DNA of 36,478 nt from a virus, in the IMG/VR virus record IMGVR_UViG_3300031788_001721, positions 1 to 36,478 of that record. One strand, 5' to 3'. The notes beneath the pieces were generated by a model. The model worked only from the letters and a program-made list of their open reading frames with translations. It was not told the origin of the DNA and did no database searches. Positions 14,394-22,869 of this stretch are shown here, in pieces; position 1 is the stretch's first letter, and each line of letters begins with the position of its first letter. A program made the position numbers and the translations under genes.

Positions 14394-14911
14394 TGGGAAA
14401 ACGAGGCAAAATCATCGCCGAAATCGAGCGGCAGATCGGCCGGCTGGAAGACCAGCCGGGTCAGTGCCTCTATTACGCCCACCACACGGCTGCGGTCTTG
14501 TGTCAGCACGGGCTGCCGGCGGTGATTCAAGCTGGCTCGCTTCAATGGCCGCGCGTCCGTCGTGTGGAAGACGATGGCCAAATCGACACTCATTTTGCCT
14601 ACATGTGGACGCCGACTTCGTCAGAAAGCGCCTTATCGGTCGCCTTGGGCAACCTGCCGGAGATCCACGTCTGGGTCGGAATTCTGAACAGCCAAGAAAT
14701 CGTGGACTTCACGACGCGCCACTTGCGGTCAGCGGCCGAAGCCCGCGGAATGGCCTGGACTGCCGCCGATCCGCCACGCTACCTGTGGTGCCCAGCGGCC
14801 GGCGCGCCGGATTGGGTGGTCTACCGGCCGGATCGTGATGCCTCGATCTATGCTTGCACGCTGCTGAAACGCCTGTTCGATCCGGCCTACTTGAAGCGAG
14901 GTCGGCGATGA
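14393..14911 (+). CDS. Papain/transglutaminase-like fold protein
   Basis: 172 residues, ATG 14393 with a one-base overlap with the previous stop. A Cys-His-Asp order is visible: C25 in GQCLYYAHHTA at the start of a helix, H92 in EIHVWVG and D105 in IVDFTTRHL. HVWVG followed by VDFTT is the pattern of transglutaminase-like and related cysteine peptidase domains. It lacks a signal peptide, so it would act in the cytoplasm, possibly in peptide processing or amide-bond chemistry. The assignment is by motif only. It sits among small unknown genes of the element. Confidence 0.62.
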   Translation: MGKRGKIIAEIERQIGRLEDQPGQCLYYAHHTAAVLCQHGLPAVIQAGSLQWPRVRRVEDDGQIDTHFAYMWTPTSSESALSVALGNLPEIHVWVGILNSQEIVDFTTRHLRSAAEARGMAWTAADPPRYLWCPAAGAPDWVVYRPDRDASIYACTLLKRLFDPAYLKRGRR

Positions 14912-14933
14912 ACTTGAACGCTGGACTCTAACT

Positions 14934-15215
14934 ATGAGCGACCGACCGATGTTCGCGTTAGGCCAGTTGGTGGTGACCCCTGGGGCGTTGGCGCAGTTCG
15001 AGGAAGCCGGGCAGCGGCCGACGGAATTCCTGGCTCGCCAAGTGTCCGGCGACTGGGGCGACCTGGGCGTGGAAGACCGGCGGGCCAATGACGACGCCAT
15101 TGCCCAATGTGCCCGGATTCTCAGCGCCTACCATCTTGACACGGGCGTGAAAATCTGGATCATAACCGAGGCTGACCGGTCTTCAACGTGCATCCTGCTT
15201 CCCGAGGAATACTGA
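14934..15215 (+). CDS. Conserved plasmid/element-associated protein
   Basis: 93 residues from ATG 14934. The sequence (FALGQLVVTPGALAQFEEAGQ, then SGDWGDLGVEDRRANDDAI and GVKIWIITEADRS, ending ILLPEEY) matches from memory a widespread small protein family found on plasmids and integrative elements of Proteobacteria and other phyla. Its function is unknown to me. It is a good marker that this segment is mobile DNA. The following gene starts 1 base after its stop. Confidence 0.8.
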   Translation: MSDRPMFALGQLVVTPGALAQFEEAGQRPTEFLARQVSGDWGDLGVEDRRANDDAIAQCARILSAYHLDTGVKIWIITEADRSSTCILLPEEY

Positions 15216-15216
15216 C

Positions 15217-15504
15217 ATGGCTGTCGAACGCGAGATTCTGGACTGGGGCGTGCGATTGACGGTCCGCCCCTACACGGGTGCAAATGCCTCACTGATAATC
15301 AAGTCAGAGATTGCCGCCTACAAGTCGGGGAAGGGCTCTGAAGTGCGGATCACCTTTCCCGGCACCTCTTTGGCAAGCCCGCTTCGCTTGCTTGACGCCC
15401 AAGCGTGGAACGAGGGCATGACTGCCATCATCAACGAGACCCGCCGCATCGTCGCCGACATGAAGGCCGAGGCGACCAAGGGCGAATCGAAGAAGAAGCG
15501 CTAG
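15217..15504 (+). CDS. Small hypothetical protein
   Basis: 95 residues from ATG 15217, one base after the previous stop. N-terminal half: beta-rich (REILDWGVRLTVRPYTG, SEVRITFPGTS). C-terminal half: helical, with a basic tail ending KGESKKKR. A nucleic-acid contact is possible but not shown. It is the last gene of the 14076-15504 set, and non-coding DNA follows. Confidence 0.68.
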   Translation: MAVEREILDWGVRLTVRPYTGANASLIIKSEIAAYKSGKGSEVRITFPGTSLASPLRLLDAQAWNEGMTAIINETRRIVADMKAEATKGESKKKR

Positions 15505-16088
15505 CTGTCAGCCGGCCAGCGTGTTGTCGGGCGGGAATTTCGGAGCGCCATGGCTTTGGGGAATGCTGCCCCCAGGGCCATCGTTACGATTGCCGGTCAA
15601 AAGAAAGACCCTACCAGGCGACGACACCGCAACGCCGAGCGTCTCATTTATTGGTCGATGGTCTGTTTCACGCGTCACGGGTAGTTGGGACGGTCAATCT
15701 CCGCTCGACGGCAACGCGTTTCCCAGTGCGCGTCGGTGTGTCGCAACTGGCGCGCGATGACTTTCTCCCCATCCGTGGCACGACGCGGCATTGCATCCGC
15801 CCGTTTCCTTGACGAAGGGGGGGTGGCGGTTACGCTCAAATACCGTCAGAGAGTTTAGCGAGGAGGGGCGCGGATGGAGGATTTTTGGTGGCGACTGGAG
15901 GCTCTCCTAGGCCGGCACGCGCCCGCAGTTTACTACGCCTGCATGAACCCCCGGCCTCGGGGCGGAGATGATTCTCTCTTCCGTTCTGGGTCGTGTTACC
16001 CCGTGGCTATTTCCGGGAGTGTGCCGCCGTCAGTGGCGGTTGGTCCTGCTGCGATTCACTGATCACACGGGTAGTTGAGAAGATTGAT
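15505..16088. other. Intergenic region before the ADP-ribosyltransferase-like gene
   Basis: Mostly without convincing genes except a weak candidate at 15874. A 12-base sequence, CACGGGTAGTTG, occurs at 15676-15687 and 16066-16077, the second copy just upstream of the next gene. This is too short to call an attachment site. Confidence 0.4.
15874..16062 (+). CDS. Possible small protein
   Basis: 62 residues from ATG 15874 with a good ribosome binding site (GAGGAGGGG about 7 bases upstream). The N-terminal MEDFWWRLEALLGRHAPAVYY looks protein-like, but the rest is Gly/Pro/Ser-rich and could be chance. It is listed because of the binding site, with low confidence. Confidence 0.3.
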   Translation: MEDFWWRLEALLGRHAPAVYYACMNPRPRGGDDSLFRSGSCYPVAISGSVPPSVAVGPAAIH

Positions 16089-16805
16089 ATGCCGCCGTTG
16101 ACCGCCTTTCAGCATGAAGAGGCTCGTAATCTCGCGTATTCTCTCTCGTTGAAGCGAGGGAACGGGAAGATTCCGCCCTACGAGCCAGCGATGGCGCGTG
16201 GCGACTTCTTCGAGGCTGCCGGCCATGCAGCTCTTTATGAGCCAGATCCGGCCGATGAAGCTGCCGATCGACTAGTCCCAGTCGCTCTGCGACACCACTC
16301 GCAGTACGAATCTGTTGACACGAACACGGCCGCGAACTTCGAGGCTACCTGTAATGCCCTAAGCGATGACGAGTATTGGACTATCCTAGGTCACATCTGG
16401 GTTCATGCTCCTAAGAAGAACACCGAATTCAAGCACGAGCACTCCCAGAGATACCGGCGGCTGTTTGCAAGTCCCCGCCTAGGGTTGGTGAAGTTGATGA
16501 CCCCGGCAGAGCGATCTTTTCTATTGACTCGTAGCGACCCTCTGAGGGTTTATCGCGGCTGCCAAGAGAACCTTAACAAGCGCGGCTTGAGCTGGACCTT
16601 TGAGCTGCCGGTCGCGATCGACTTTGCGTATGAATACTACAAAGCCCACAAAGTCTACCTGACTGGGGAATGCGCGGTCACCGATGTCATTGCATATTTC
16701 AACTTCTCGAAAGAGTTCGAGGTCATTATCCCAGGCGAGAAGGTCAATGTAACTTCGACCGACCCAATTCCCTGCCCAATACCGAACCACCTTTTGAGGC
16801 AATAA
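16089..16805 (+). CDS. ADP-ribosyltransferase-like protein
   Basis: 238 residues from ATG 16089, preceded by GAGAAG. The N-terminal half is helical and unassigned. The C-terminal half shows the arginine-serine-glutamate pattern of the R-S-E class of ADP-ribosyltransferases: RVYRG, then the GLSWTFELPVAIDFA stretch (S-W-T), and KEFEVIIPGE with the catalytic-type Glu. The spacing between motifs fits a compact ART fold. Substrate and target cannot be read from the sequence. It stands alone between two non-coding gaps beside a defence-like operon, so an abortive-infection toxin or phage-modifying role is possible. It has no signal peptide. The base composition is less GC-rich than the flanks, consistent with transfer. 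Confidence 0.68.
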   Translation: MPPLTAFQHEEARNLAYSLSLKRGNGKIPPYEPAMARGDFFEAAGHAALYEPDPADEAADRLVPVALRHHSQYESVDTNTAANFEATCNALSDDEYWTILGHIWVHAPKKNTEFKHEHSQRYRRLFASPRLGLVKLMTPAERSFLLTRSDPLRVYRGCQENLNKRGLSWTFELPVAIDFAYEYYKAHKVYLTGECAVTDVIAYFNFSKEFEVIIPGEKVNVTSTDPIPCPIPNHLLRQ

Positions 16806-17101
16806 TCAACACCGCCCGCACTTACAGGGTCTGACGAAGACCCCATGCCCTCTTACGCGGTGCGAAACCACGCTCATCTGCCCCTTTTCTTGGGCGCTTC
16901 CGACCTTCGGGCCGAGGCGGTGTCGCTACCGACGTGCGCTGCGGTTCGTTTCGCTGGCCATTCGGCCGTCCAACTGTGGAATGGTCGTCGACGATAGCCT
17001 GCCCGACTTGCGTGGCCGGCGGTGCCGCTGATTGGCAACAGTGGTAATATGGGGGGGTGGAAGCCGCTGCTCGGTTTTGACTCGTCGCCAGTCGCCAGGT
17101 G
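16806..17101. other. Intergenic region upstream of the defence-like operon
   Basis: No convincing gene is seen. A minus-strand ORF at 16822-17106 is basic and Pro/Arg-rich, which I attribute to composition. A G-run (GGGGGGG) occurs near 17051. The promoter for the downstream operon lies at the right end. Confidence 0.4.
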
Positions 17102-17129
17102 TTCACATTTTGCCCAAATCGGTTATAAT
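17102..17129 (+). promoter_or_regulatory. Promoter of the defence-like operon
   Basis: TTCACA (17102-17107), a 16-base spacer and a perfect TATAAT (17124-17129). The hairpin CGGGG/CCCCG (17131-17145) directly follows, at or near the transcription start, leaving a leader of about 95 bases before the ATG at 17231. A short ORF beginning at 17197 overlaps the HD gene start and could be a leader peptide. Confidence 0.7.
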
Positions 17130-17230
17130 TCGGGGTTTCACCCCGTCTAAACAGTGTATCCGTTTGCCTCTGTCGGGTTATTTCCGAGCGCCGGTGATGC
17201 TCTCAACGTTGCAAACGTGGGCGAGTGAGC

Positions 17231-18253
17231 ATGAAAGACACGCCGAGCCTTGAGCGGGAACTTGAGCGACGCGCTGCGAAAGACGCGAACGCTGAGAATC
17301 TGTGGCATCGGTACGAGACGATGCGACAGTACTTGGAAACCGAGTACTACGAGTGGGTGCAAACCGCATGCCCGTACTACACGGATCATGGCAAGCCGCA
17401 CATCCAGTCGGTCATCCAGACTGCCGGCTACCTGCTCGCACCGCGGTTGAAGAGCAAATCGGATCTCACGACGATGGATTTGTTCCTCATGCTCGCCGCC
17501 ATCATCTGGCACGACGTGGGCATGGTCTATGGTCGTTCGAATCATGCCGATCGGGTGCTCAAGTTGATGGAGAGCATCCGCACGCTTGGCTTCCCATGCC
17601 CTACGACACAGCGCCTCGTCAACGAGATCGTCCGTGCGCATGCGGGCGACAGGGGGTTGAGCGTCCCGAAACCCGACGAAGATTGCGCGATGGGCTCCGT
17701 CACGTACCAGGTGTATCCCCGAACACTCGCCGCCGTCTTGAAGTTCGCCGATGAGGTGTCCGAGAACCGTTCACGCATTAGTCTTGCACTGCTTCCCGAC
17801 GTACCGGAAGGCCAACAGATCTACTGGCAGTACGCCAGGGCGGTCGTGAGCGCCCGGCCGGAACCGGAGCGTGAGAGAATCGTCGTGACGATCGAACTCG
17901 ACACGGATGCGATTCTGCGTCGGTGCCCCTGCAGAGACTTCCACGGGCGCTGCGATGGTGAGGGAAAAATCTCCGTGCTGGAGTACGTCCTGTGCCGACT
18001 GGAGAAAATGAATAACGAACGGATTTACTGTGGCACGAGCCTGGCGAGATACGCATCTATCCGGGAGATCGAGGCCCGGCTGACGCTCGTCCGAGGAGCC
18101 GAACGCCACGGCGGCTATGACACCCTGACGCTGCCCATCGGCGATTGCGGCCTGGACCACACGTCATATCCGGGCGTCGGACTGTTCCAACCGTTCTTCG
18201 AGCGCCACCCGCAGTGGCGTCCGGAGACCCTTGCCGAGGCGCTGAAGCCATGA
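17231..18253 (+). CDS. HD-domain phosphohydrolase-like protein
   Basis: 340 residues from ATG 17231; a GTG two codons earlier is the alternative. Metal-site residues of the HD superfamily are visible: H53/H57 in DHGKPHIQS, the HD pair H94-D95 in IIWHDVGMVYG, H105 in SNHADR, H137 in VRAHAGD and D174 in LKFADEVSE. HD proteins hydrolyse phosphate esters, such as nucleotides or second messengers. The segment after residue 190 is unassigned, with Cys residues near CPCRDFHGRC that might bind a metal. The ATG of the ATPase gene overlaps its stop. In this operon it could be an effector or regulator of nucleotide signals (inference). Confidence 0.85.
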   Translation: MKDTPSLERELERRAAKDANAENLWHRYETMRQYLETEYYEWVQTACPYYTDHGKPHIQSVIQTAGYLLAPRLKSKSDLTTMDLFLMLAAIIWHDVGMVYGRSNHADRVLKLMESIRTLGFPCPTTQRLVNEIVRAHAGDRGLSVPKPDEDCAMGSVTYQVYPRTLAAVLKFADEVSENRSRISLALLPDVPEGQQIYWQYARAVVSARPEPERERIVVTIELDTDAILRRCPCRDFHGRCDGEGKISVLEYVLCRLEKMNNERIYCGTSLARYASIREIEARLTLVRGAERHGGYDTLTLPIGDCGLDHTSYPGVGLFQPFFERHPQWRPETLAEALKP

Positions 18254-20079
18254 CCGATATGAATACACTTGCGACTCCCGGCCTGTTACCCGGTAACCCT
18301 TTCGTGGTCGAGAGCCCGGAGAAGTTGCCCCCGGAGCAACTCGTCGGCCTTTTCATCGAGCAGTACACGCAGATCGAAACGGTCCGCCAGCGTCGGCACA
18401 CGTTCATTTGGGGGTCGAGAGGCTCCGGCAAGAGCATGATGCTGCGGTACTTGGAGCCACAGTGCCAGGGCATCGTGCATGGCGGGATCGAGAAGGTCTT
18501 CAGCACGTCCGAACCATTCCTCGGCGTGTACTGCCCCTGCAAGGAAGGGCAGTTGAACAAGACGGAATTCGAGACGCTCGATGAGTCGGCGACGGCGATC
18601 TTGAGCGAGCACCTCCTGAACATCACCATTGCGGATCGGCTGATTGTGTGTTTGCGCGATCAGTTCGCGGCCGGCGTGATCGGCGTATGTGAGCTGACGG
18701 CGTTCGCGAAGAAGGTGATCATGCTCTTCGAGCCGGCATCGATTGCCGCATCGGGGCGAGGAGCGACGGAATCGAACGACATTGCCGTTGATCCGCTGGG
18801 CTGGCTGCACCGATTGTTCAGCCTGGAGAATCTGAAGATCGGAGGATTCTTGCGCTGGCGGTGCCTCGGCCGCGGCGAGACGCAGTACGAGGGGGCGACC
18901 AGCGGCTACCATGATTTCCTGTTGCCGTTCATGCAGTTGGTAGGCGACCTTCCGGTGATCCGTGGTGCGTCCGTGTATGTGCTCCTCGATGATGCGGACC
19001 GCCTAAACCGAGTGCAACAGAGGATCGTCAACAGTTGGGTCGCGAACCGAGATAACCAATGGCTTTGCGTGAAAGTCTCGGCACAACGGGAGAAGTACGA
19101 CACGCTCCTGACGCTACGGGGCGGCCTGATTGAGCAACCGCATGACTACTCGGAAGTCAACGTGGAGGAGTTGTACACCCAATCGAAGTCCGACTACGCC
19201 AACAAAGTACGACTCATCGCCGAGCGCCGCCTGACGTTGTCCCCGCTCCCGGAGAAGAACATCGACCAGTTCCTCCCGGTGAATGACACGGAACGGCAGC
19301 GCTTCGACGACATCAAGAAAGAGACGGCAGAGGAGTGGCACAAGGCGGGAGAGCCGGGGAGGCAGGGCGACTACGTCACGCGCTACGCGACGGCGCGGCT
19401 GTTTCAGGAACTGAAACGAAAGAAGCAGCGCAAGAGCTATGCTGGATTCCAGAACCTGGTGCATCTTTCGTCGGGCATCGTGCGGGACTTCCTGGAACCA
19501 TGCTATCTCATGGTGGACGCATGCGTGAAGAAAGGGGCGAAGCTGGGTGAACTGCGCGCAGTACCGCCGAGCGTGCAGGATGAAGTCTGCTACCGGTACT
19601 CGGAAGAGTTCCTGGACGTGAAGCTCCAGGATATCCGGAAGGATCTTCCGCCGGAGAATTGGAGCCAATTGGACGCGTTGCGCACGTTGATCGAGTCCCT
19701 GGGGCGTCTCTTCTACGAACGGCTGCATGATCCATCGGCGCGCGAGGCTCGCGTGTTCTCCTTCACTGTGCGCGAGTCGCTCTCGTCGAACCTGGAGGAA
19801 ATCCTGCGACTCGGCGTGCAACATCGGTACTTCCAACGTCGCACCTACAGCACGAAAGAAGGCGGTGGACGCCAGCCCTGGTACATCTTGAATCGTCGCC
19901 TGTGCCCGGTCTTCAAGCTCGATCCAACGGGCTTTGAAGGACGTATCCAATTGAGCTCCGACCATTTGGAGCTTGCTTGCAGCGATCCTCCTCGGTTCGT
20001 CCGGATGCGTCTCGGCGTGGTGGAGGACGACGAGAACAGACCACTATTCCCGAGCGACCCTGGGGAGGAGAAGGAATGA
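18250..20079 (+). CDS. ORC/Cdc6-like P-loop ATPase
   Basis: 609 residues from ATG 18250, overlapping the HD gene stop (ATGA). Walker A is GSRGSGKS (residues 55-62) and a Walker B-like VYVLLDDADRL has D247/D248. This is the arrangement of an AAA+/STAND-related ATPase, of the type I recall being described as ORC-Cdc6-like in predicted conflict systems. The C-terminal third is predicted helical and includes a winged-helix-like segment near residues 500-560. It probably senses a signal or DNA and drives the activity of the HD and neighbouring proteins. It overlaps the next gene by 4 bases. Confidence 0.82.
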   Translation: MTDMNTLATPGLLPGNPFVVESPEKLPPEQLVGLFIEQYTQIETVRQRRHTFIWGSRGSGKSMMLRYLEPQCQGIVHGGIEKVFSTSEPFLGVYCPCKEGQLNKTEFETLDESATAILSEHLLNITIADRLIVCLRDQFAAGVIGVCELTAFAKKVIMLFEPASIAASGRGATESNDIAVDPLGWLHRLFSLENLKIGGFLRWRCLGRGETQYEGATSGYHDFLLPFMQLVGDLPVIRGASVYVLLDDADRLNRVQQRIVNSWVANRDNQWLCVKVSAQREKYDTLLTLRGGLIEQPHDYSEVNVEELYTQSKSDYANKVRLIAERRLTLSPLPEKNIDQFLPVNDTERQRFDDIKKETAEEWHKAGEPGRQGDYVTRYATARLFQELKRKKQRKSYAGFQNLVHLSSGIVRDFLEPCYLMVDACVKKGAKLGELRAVPPSVQDEVCYRYSEEFLDVKLQDIRKDLPPENWSQLDALRTLIESLGRLFYERLHDPSAREARVFSFTVRESLSSNLEEILRLGVQHRYFQRRTYSTKEGGGRQPWYILNRRLCPVFKLDPTGFEGRIQLSSDHLELACSDPPRFVRMRLGVVEDDENRPLFPSDPGEEKE

Positions 20080-21059
20080 GTCCCTTCCGATGTACGATTG
20101 CCCAAGCGATTCGGGATCAGGTGCTTCAGCCGGCAATTGTTGGCAAGCCTGACGATCTGTTCCTCGCGTGCGCGAGTTTCGAGCCGCGGAGCGTGAAAGC
20201 CGCGGAGTGCCTGCCGCCGACATACCGGGCTCGCCAGGCGATCATTTACGCCAACAGCGAGTGCCTCGAAGGCTGCCAGGGTGTGGGTACACGGCCGCAC
20301 TTGTACCAGTTGATTACAATTCTCGCGCGACACGCGGATCGGGTGGATGTCGTGGAGGGTTCGCTGTTCGACGCACCGAAGCAACTGGAGACGCTACGGA
20401 AGGCGTTACTGACGGACTGGCAGCCGCAGGATCAGCAACCCACGGTGACGATCGACACGACGACGTTTAATAGGGAATCGCTTCTCATCGCCTCCGCCCT
20501 CCTCCGATCGTTCGAGCCCAAGCCCACGGTGCGCGCAGTCTACGTGTCTCCGGCCGACCATGGATCGTGGCTGAGTCGAGGATTCCGTAGCGTCCGGAAC
20601 GTCGTTGGGTTCTCGGGTGTCCAAGACCCGAGTCAGCCGACGGTCTTGGCTGTCCTCGCTGGGTTCGAGCCTGATCGTGTCTTGAAGGTCATTGATGAGC
20701 ATGAGCCGAAGAAGGTGCTCATGGGCATCGGCGATCCGCCGACGACCGAACGGTTCCTGGCTCGCAATATCGCGGAGCAGGAGTTGGTGTTGTCCCGTCA
20801 GGACGTGGAGGAGTTCCGTTTCGCAACTGCCGACATCCACGAATGTTATACGCAGTTGCGGTGCCTGGTGGAGCCGTGCCTGCGAGAGAGCAACGTCGTA
20901 CTGGCTCCCATGAGCACCAAGCTGTCCACGCTTGCGGTGCTGCTGCTCGTGGAGGAGTTTCCGCAGATACAGGTCACGTACTGTGTGCCCGGCGAATACA
21001 ACGTGCGGGACTACTCGTCGGGAGCCGATACACTGTTCATCGACGGGCTGCCTCCATGA
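20076..21059 (+). CDS. Unrecognised protein of the defence-like operon
   Basis: 327 residues from ATG 20076 (ATGA overlap, GGAG about 9 bases upstream). The N-terminal part has a Rossmann-like strand-turn (DDLFLACASFEPRSVKAAE and AIIYANSECLEG). The C-terminal half contains NVVLAPMSTKLSTLAVLLL followed by VTYCVPGEY, a strand-helix-strand pattern that resembles the nucleotide-sensing CARF/Rossmann type. Neither is a secure assignment. It has no signal peptide or obvious catalytic triad. Its place between the ATPase and the DNA-modifying fusion suggests a specificity, sensor or partner role. This is the least explained gene of the operon. Confidence 0.78.
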   Translation: MSPFRCTIAQAIRDQVLQPAIVGKPDDLFLACASFEPRSVKAAECLPPTYRARQAIIYANSECLEGCQGVGTRPHLYQLITILARHADRVDVVEGSLFDAPKQLETLRKALLTDWQPQDQQPTVTIDTTTFNRESLLIASALLRSFEPKPTVRAVYVSPADHGSWLSRGFRSVRNVVGFSGVQDPSQPTVLAVLAGFEPDRVLKVIDEHEPKKVLMGIGDPPTTERFLARNIAEQELVLSRQDVEEFRFATADIHECYTQLRCLVEPCLRESNVVLAPMSTKLSTLAVLLLVEEFPQIQVTYCVPGEYNVRDYSSGADTLFIDGLPP

Positions 21060-22849
21060 AGACGGCCAAGACTCGGAATGTGAATCGCGTGAAGCGCCTG
21101 ACGGCGCTTCTGCTGCAAGAGTACGGCTTGCCGAAGCTGGGGAACAAACGGAATGCCCTCGACGAGCTGGTCTTCATCCTCCTCTCGGAGAAGACTGATG
21201 AGAAGAAATACCGTAAGGCGTACGCGAACCTGAAGGCGAGTTTCGGAACATGGAATGCGGTACGGACGGCGACATTGGCCGAGATCCGTAAGACTATCGC
21301 CTGTGCCGGTATGGGACAACGCCGGGCGAAACTGATCCGCGACATGCTGCGAAGCATCGTGGCACGCCACGGCAAGCTGACGCTCTCCTGGCTAAAAGGG
21401 ATGGAGCCTGACGAGGCCGAGCGTGCGCTCGTGGCGCTACCGGGCGTAGGCAAGAAGGCGGCACGCTGCGTGCTCCTATACTGCTTCGACATGCCGGTGC
21501 TTCCGGTAGACATCCACACCTTTCGCTTGGGCGTCCGGTTGGGATTCGTGTCGCGTCGCCTGTCGTACGACGCGGCGCACGCGGCATTGCAGGATGCCGT
21601 GCCTGCGGAGTCTCGCCATGGATTCCACGTGGCCGCGGTCGCACATGGACGCGCGCGCTGCCATGCGATCGAGCCCCAGTGTGATGGGTGCTGTCTCCGG
21701 CGCTCCTGTTCACACGGCCGTGCGGAAAAACCGTTGCCGGTCGCCGTTCGGCCGAAGCCACTTGCGGTCGATCTGTTCGCGGGGGCGGGTGGCATGAGTG
21801 TCGGGTTCCAAGAAGCGGGGTTCTCAATCGTGCAGGCCGTCGAGGAGGATCTGCGCGTCGCGACGACCTACCGGCACAATCACCGAAACACGGATGTGGT
21901 CCAAGAAGATATTCGGACTGTCGATCCAAAGGCGATCATGCGGAAGCTCGCGCTGCGACCGGGCGACCTGACGGCGATCATCGGCGGGCCGCCTTGTCAA
22001 GGCTTTTCTGAATCGAACCGGCGGACGCGGACGCTCGATAATCCCCGCAATCATCTGTACCAACAGTTCTTGGATGTCGTGGACGTAATGCGACCGGCTT
22101 GGTTCGTCTTGGAGAATGTGGCCGGCCTTCGCACGCTCGGCGGCGGCGAAGTACTGCAAGCGATCATCGGGGGTGCCAAGGATTTCGGCTACAAGGCGGA
22201 GTGTCGCGAATTGAATTCGGCAGAGTTCGGCGTCCCGCAGGTGCGCCGACGAGTGTTCGTCATCGGGAATCGCCTGGGAATCTCCATCCCGTTTCTCGAA
22301 GCGACGCACGGGCCGGAGAAACAACCGCTCGTGTCCGTCTGGGCGGCGATCGGGGATCTGCCGCTCCTGCGGAATGGAGATGAGACCGATGTCCTGCCGT
22401 ATAGAGCGGACGCTACGCTGTCCGCGTACCAGGTGATGATGCGATCGAAAACGAACGGCGTCGTGCAGGGGAACCTCGTGACGTGCAACGCGGACTACGT
22501 TCTCCAACGGTACAAATGCATCAAGCCAGGACAGAACTGGGAGGCGATACCGCACAAGCTGCTGAGGAACTACAAGGACTACACCCGTTGCCACACGGGC
22601 ATTTACTTCCGCCTGAAGCGAAATGAGCCATCGAAGGTGATCGGGAACTTCCGGAAGAACATGCTGATTCACCCGACGCAGAGCCGCGGTCTGTCAGTCC
22701 GGGAAGCGGCGAGATTGCAGTCATTCCCGGACTCGTACGAGTTCTTGGGATCGATCGGTTTCCAGCAGCAGCAGGTGGCGGACGCGGTGCCGCCGCTCCT
22801 TGCGGCTGCGGTGGCGCGGGCGATCCTCCGTGCCGATAGGCAGCAATAG
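21056..22849 (+). CDS. Fusion of endonuclease III-type DNA glycosylase and DNA cytosine-5 methyltransferase
   Basis: 597 residues from ATG 21056 (ATGA overlap). Residues about 1-220 form a helix-hairpin-helix glycosylase with LPGVGKKAARC (catalytic-type Lys134) and VDIHTF (Asp152). The 18-residue separation equals that of Lys120 and Asp138 in E. coli Nth. An intact 4Fe-4S pattern, Cys 202, 209, 212 and 218 (C-x6-C-x2-C-x5-C), follows. Residues about 235-597 form a C5-methyltransferase: motif I DLFAGAGG, motif IV PPCQGFS with nucleophile Cys314, ENVAGL, QVRRRVFVIG and a motif-X-like end (QQQVADAVPPL). The target recognition region is short. Separate glycosylases near C5-methyltransferases are known to repair G:T mismatches, but a fusion in a defence-like operon is unusual. 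Confidence 0.95.
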   Translation: MKTAKTRNVNRVKRLTALLLQEYGLPKLGNKRNALDELVFILLSEKTDEKKYRKAYANLKASFGTWNAVRTATLAEIRKTIACAGMGQRRAKLIRDMLRSIVARHGKLTLSWLKGMEPDEAERALVALPGVGKKAARCVLLYCFDMPVLPVDIHTFRLGVRLGFVSRRLSYDAAHAALQDAVPAESRHGFHVAAVAHGRARCHAIEPQCDGCCLRRSCSHGRAEKPLPVAVRPKPLAVDLFAGAGGMSVGFQEAGFSIVQAVEEDLRVATTYRHNHRNTDVVQEDIRTVDPKAIMRKLALRPGDLTAIIGGPPCQGFSESNRRTRTLDNPRNHLYQQFLDVVDVMRPAWFVLENVAGLRTLGGGEVLQAIIGGAKDFGYKAECRELNSAEFGVPQVRRRVFVIGNRLGISIPFLEATHGPEKQPLVSVWAAIGDLPLLRNGDETDVLPYRADATLSAYQVMMRSKTNGVVQGNLVTCNADYVLQRYKCIKPGQNWEAIPHKLLRNYKDYTRCHTGIYFRLKRNEPSKVIGNFRKNMLIHPTQSRGLSVREAARLQSFPDSYEFLGSIGFQQQQVADAVPPLLAAAVARAILRADRQQ

Positions 22850-22869
22850 TTGGGAGGAGTCGAAGAACC

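Noticed and set aside
15676-16077. CACGGGTAGTTG direct repeat as an integration attachment pair
   Set aside because: Only 12 bases long, 390 bases apart, no integrase next to it and no insertion between them that looks mobile.
16822-17106. Minus-strand ORF of 94 codons upstream of the HD gene
   Set aside because: Low-complexity basic translation overlapping the operon promoter, without a binding site.
19114-19965. Minus-strand ORFs antisense to the operon genes (for example 19114-19965 and 21037-21795)
   Set aside because: They are shadows of strongly coding plus-strand genes with clear motifs and coupled starts.
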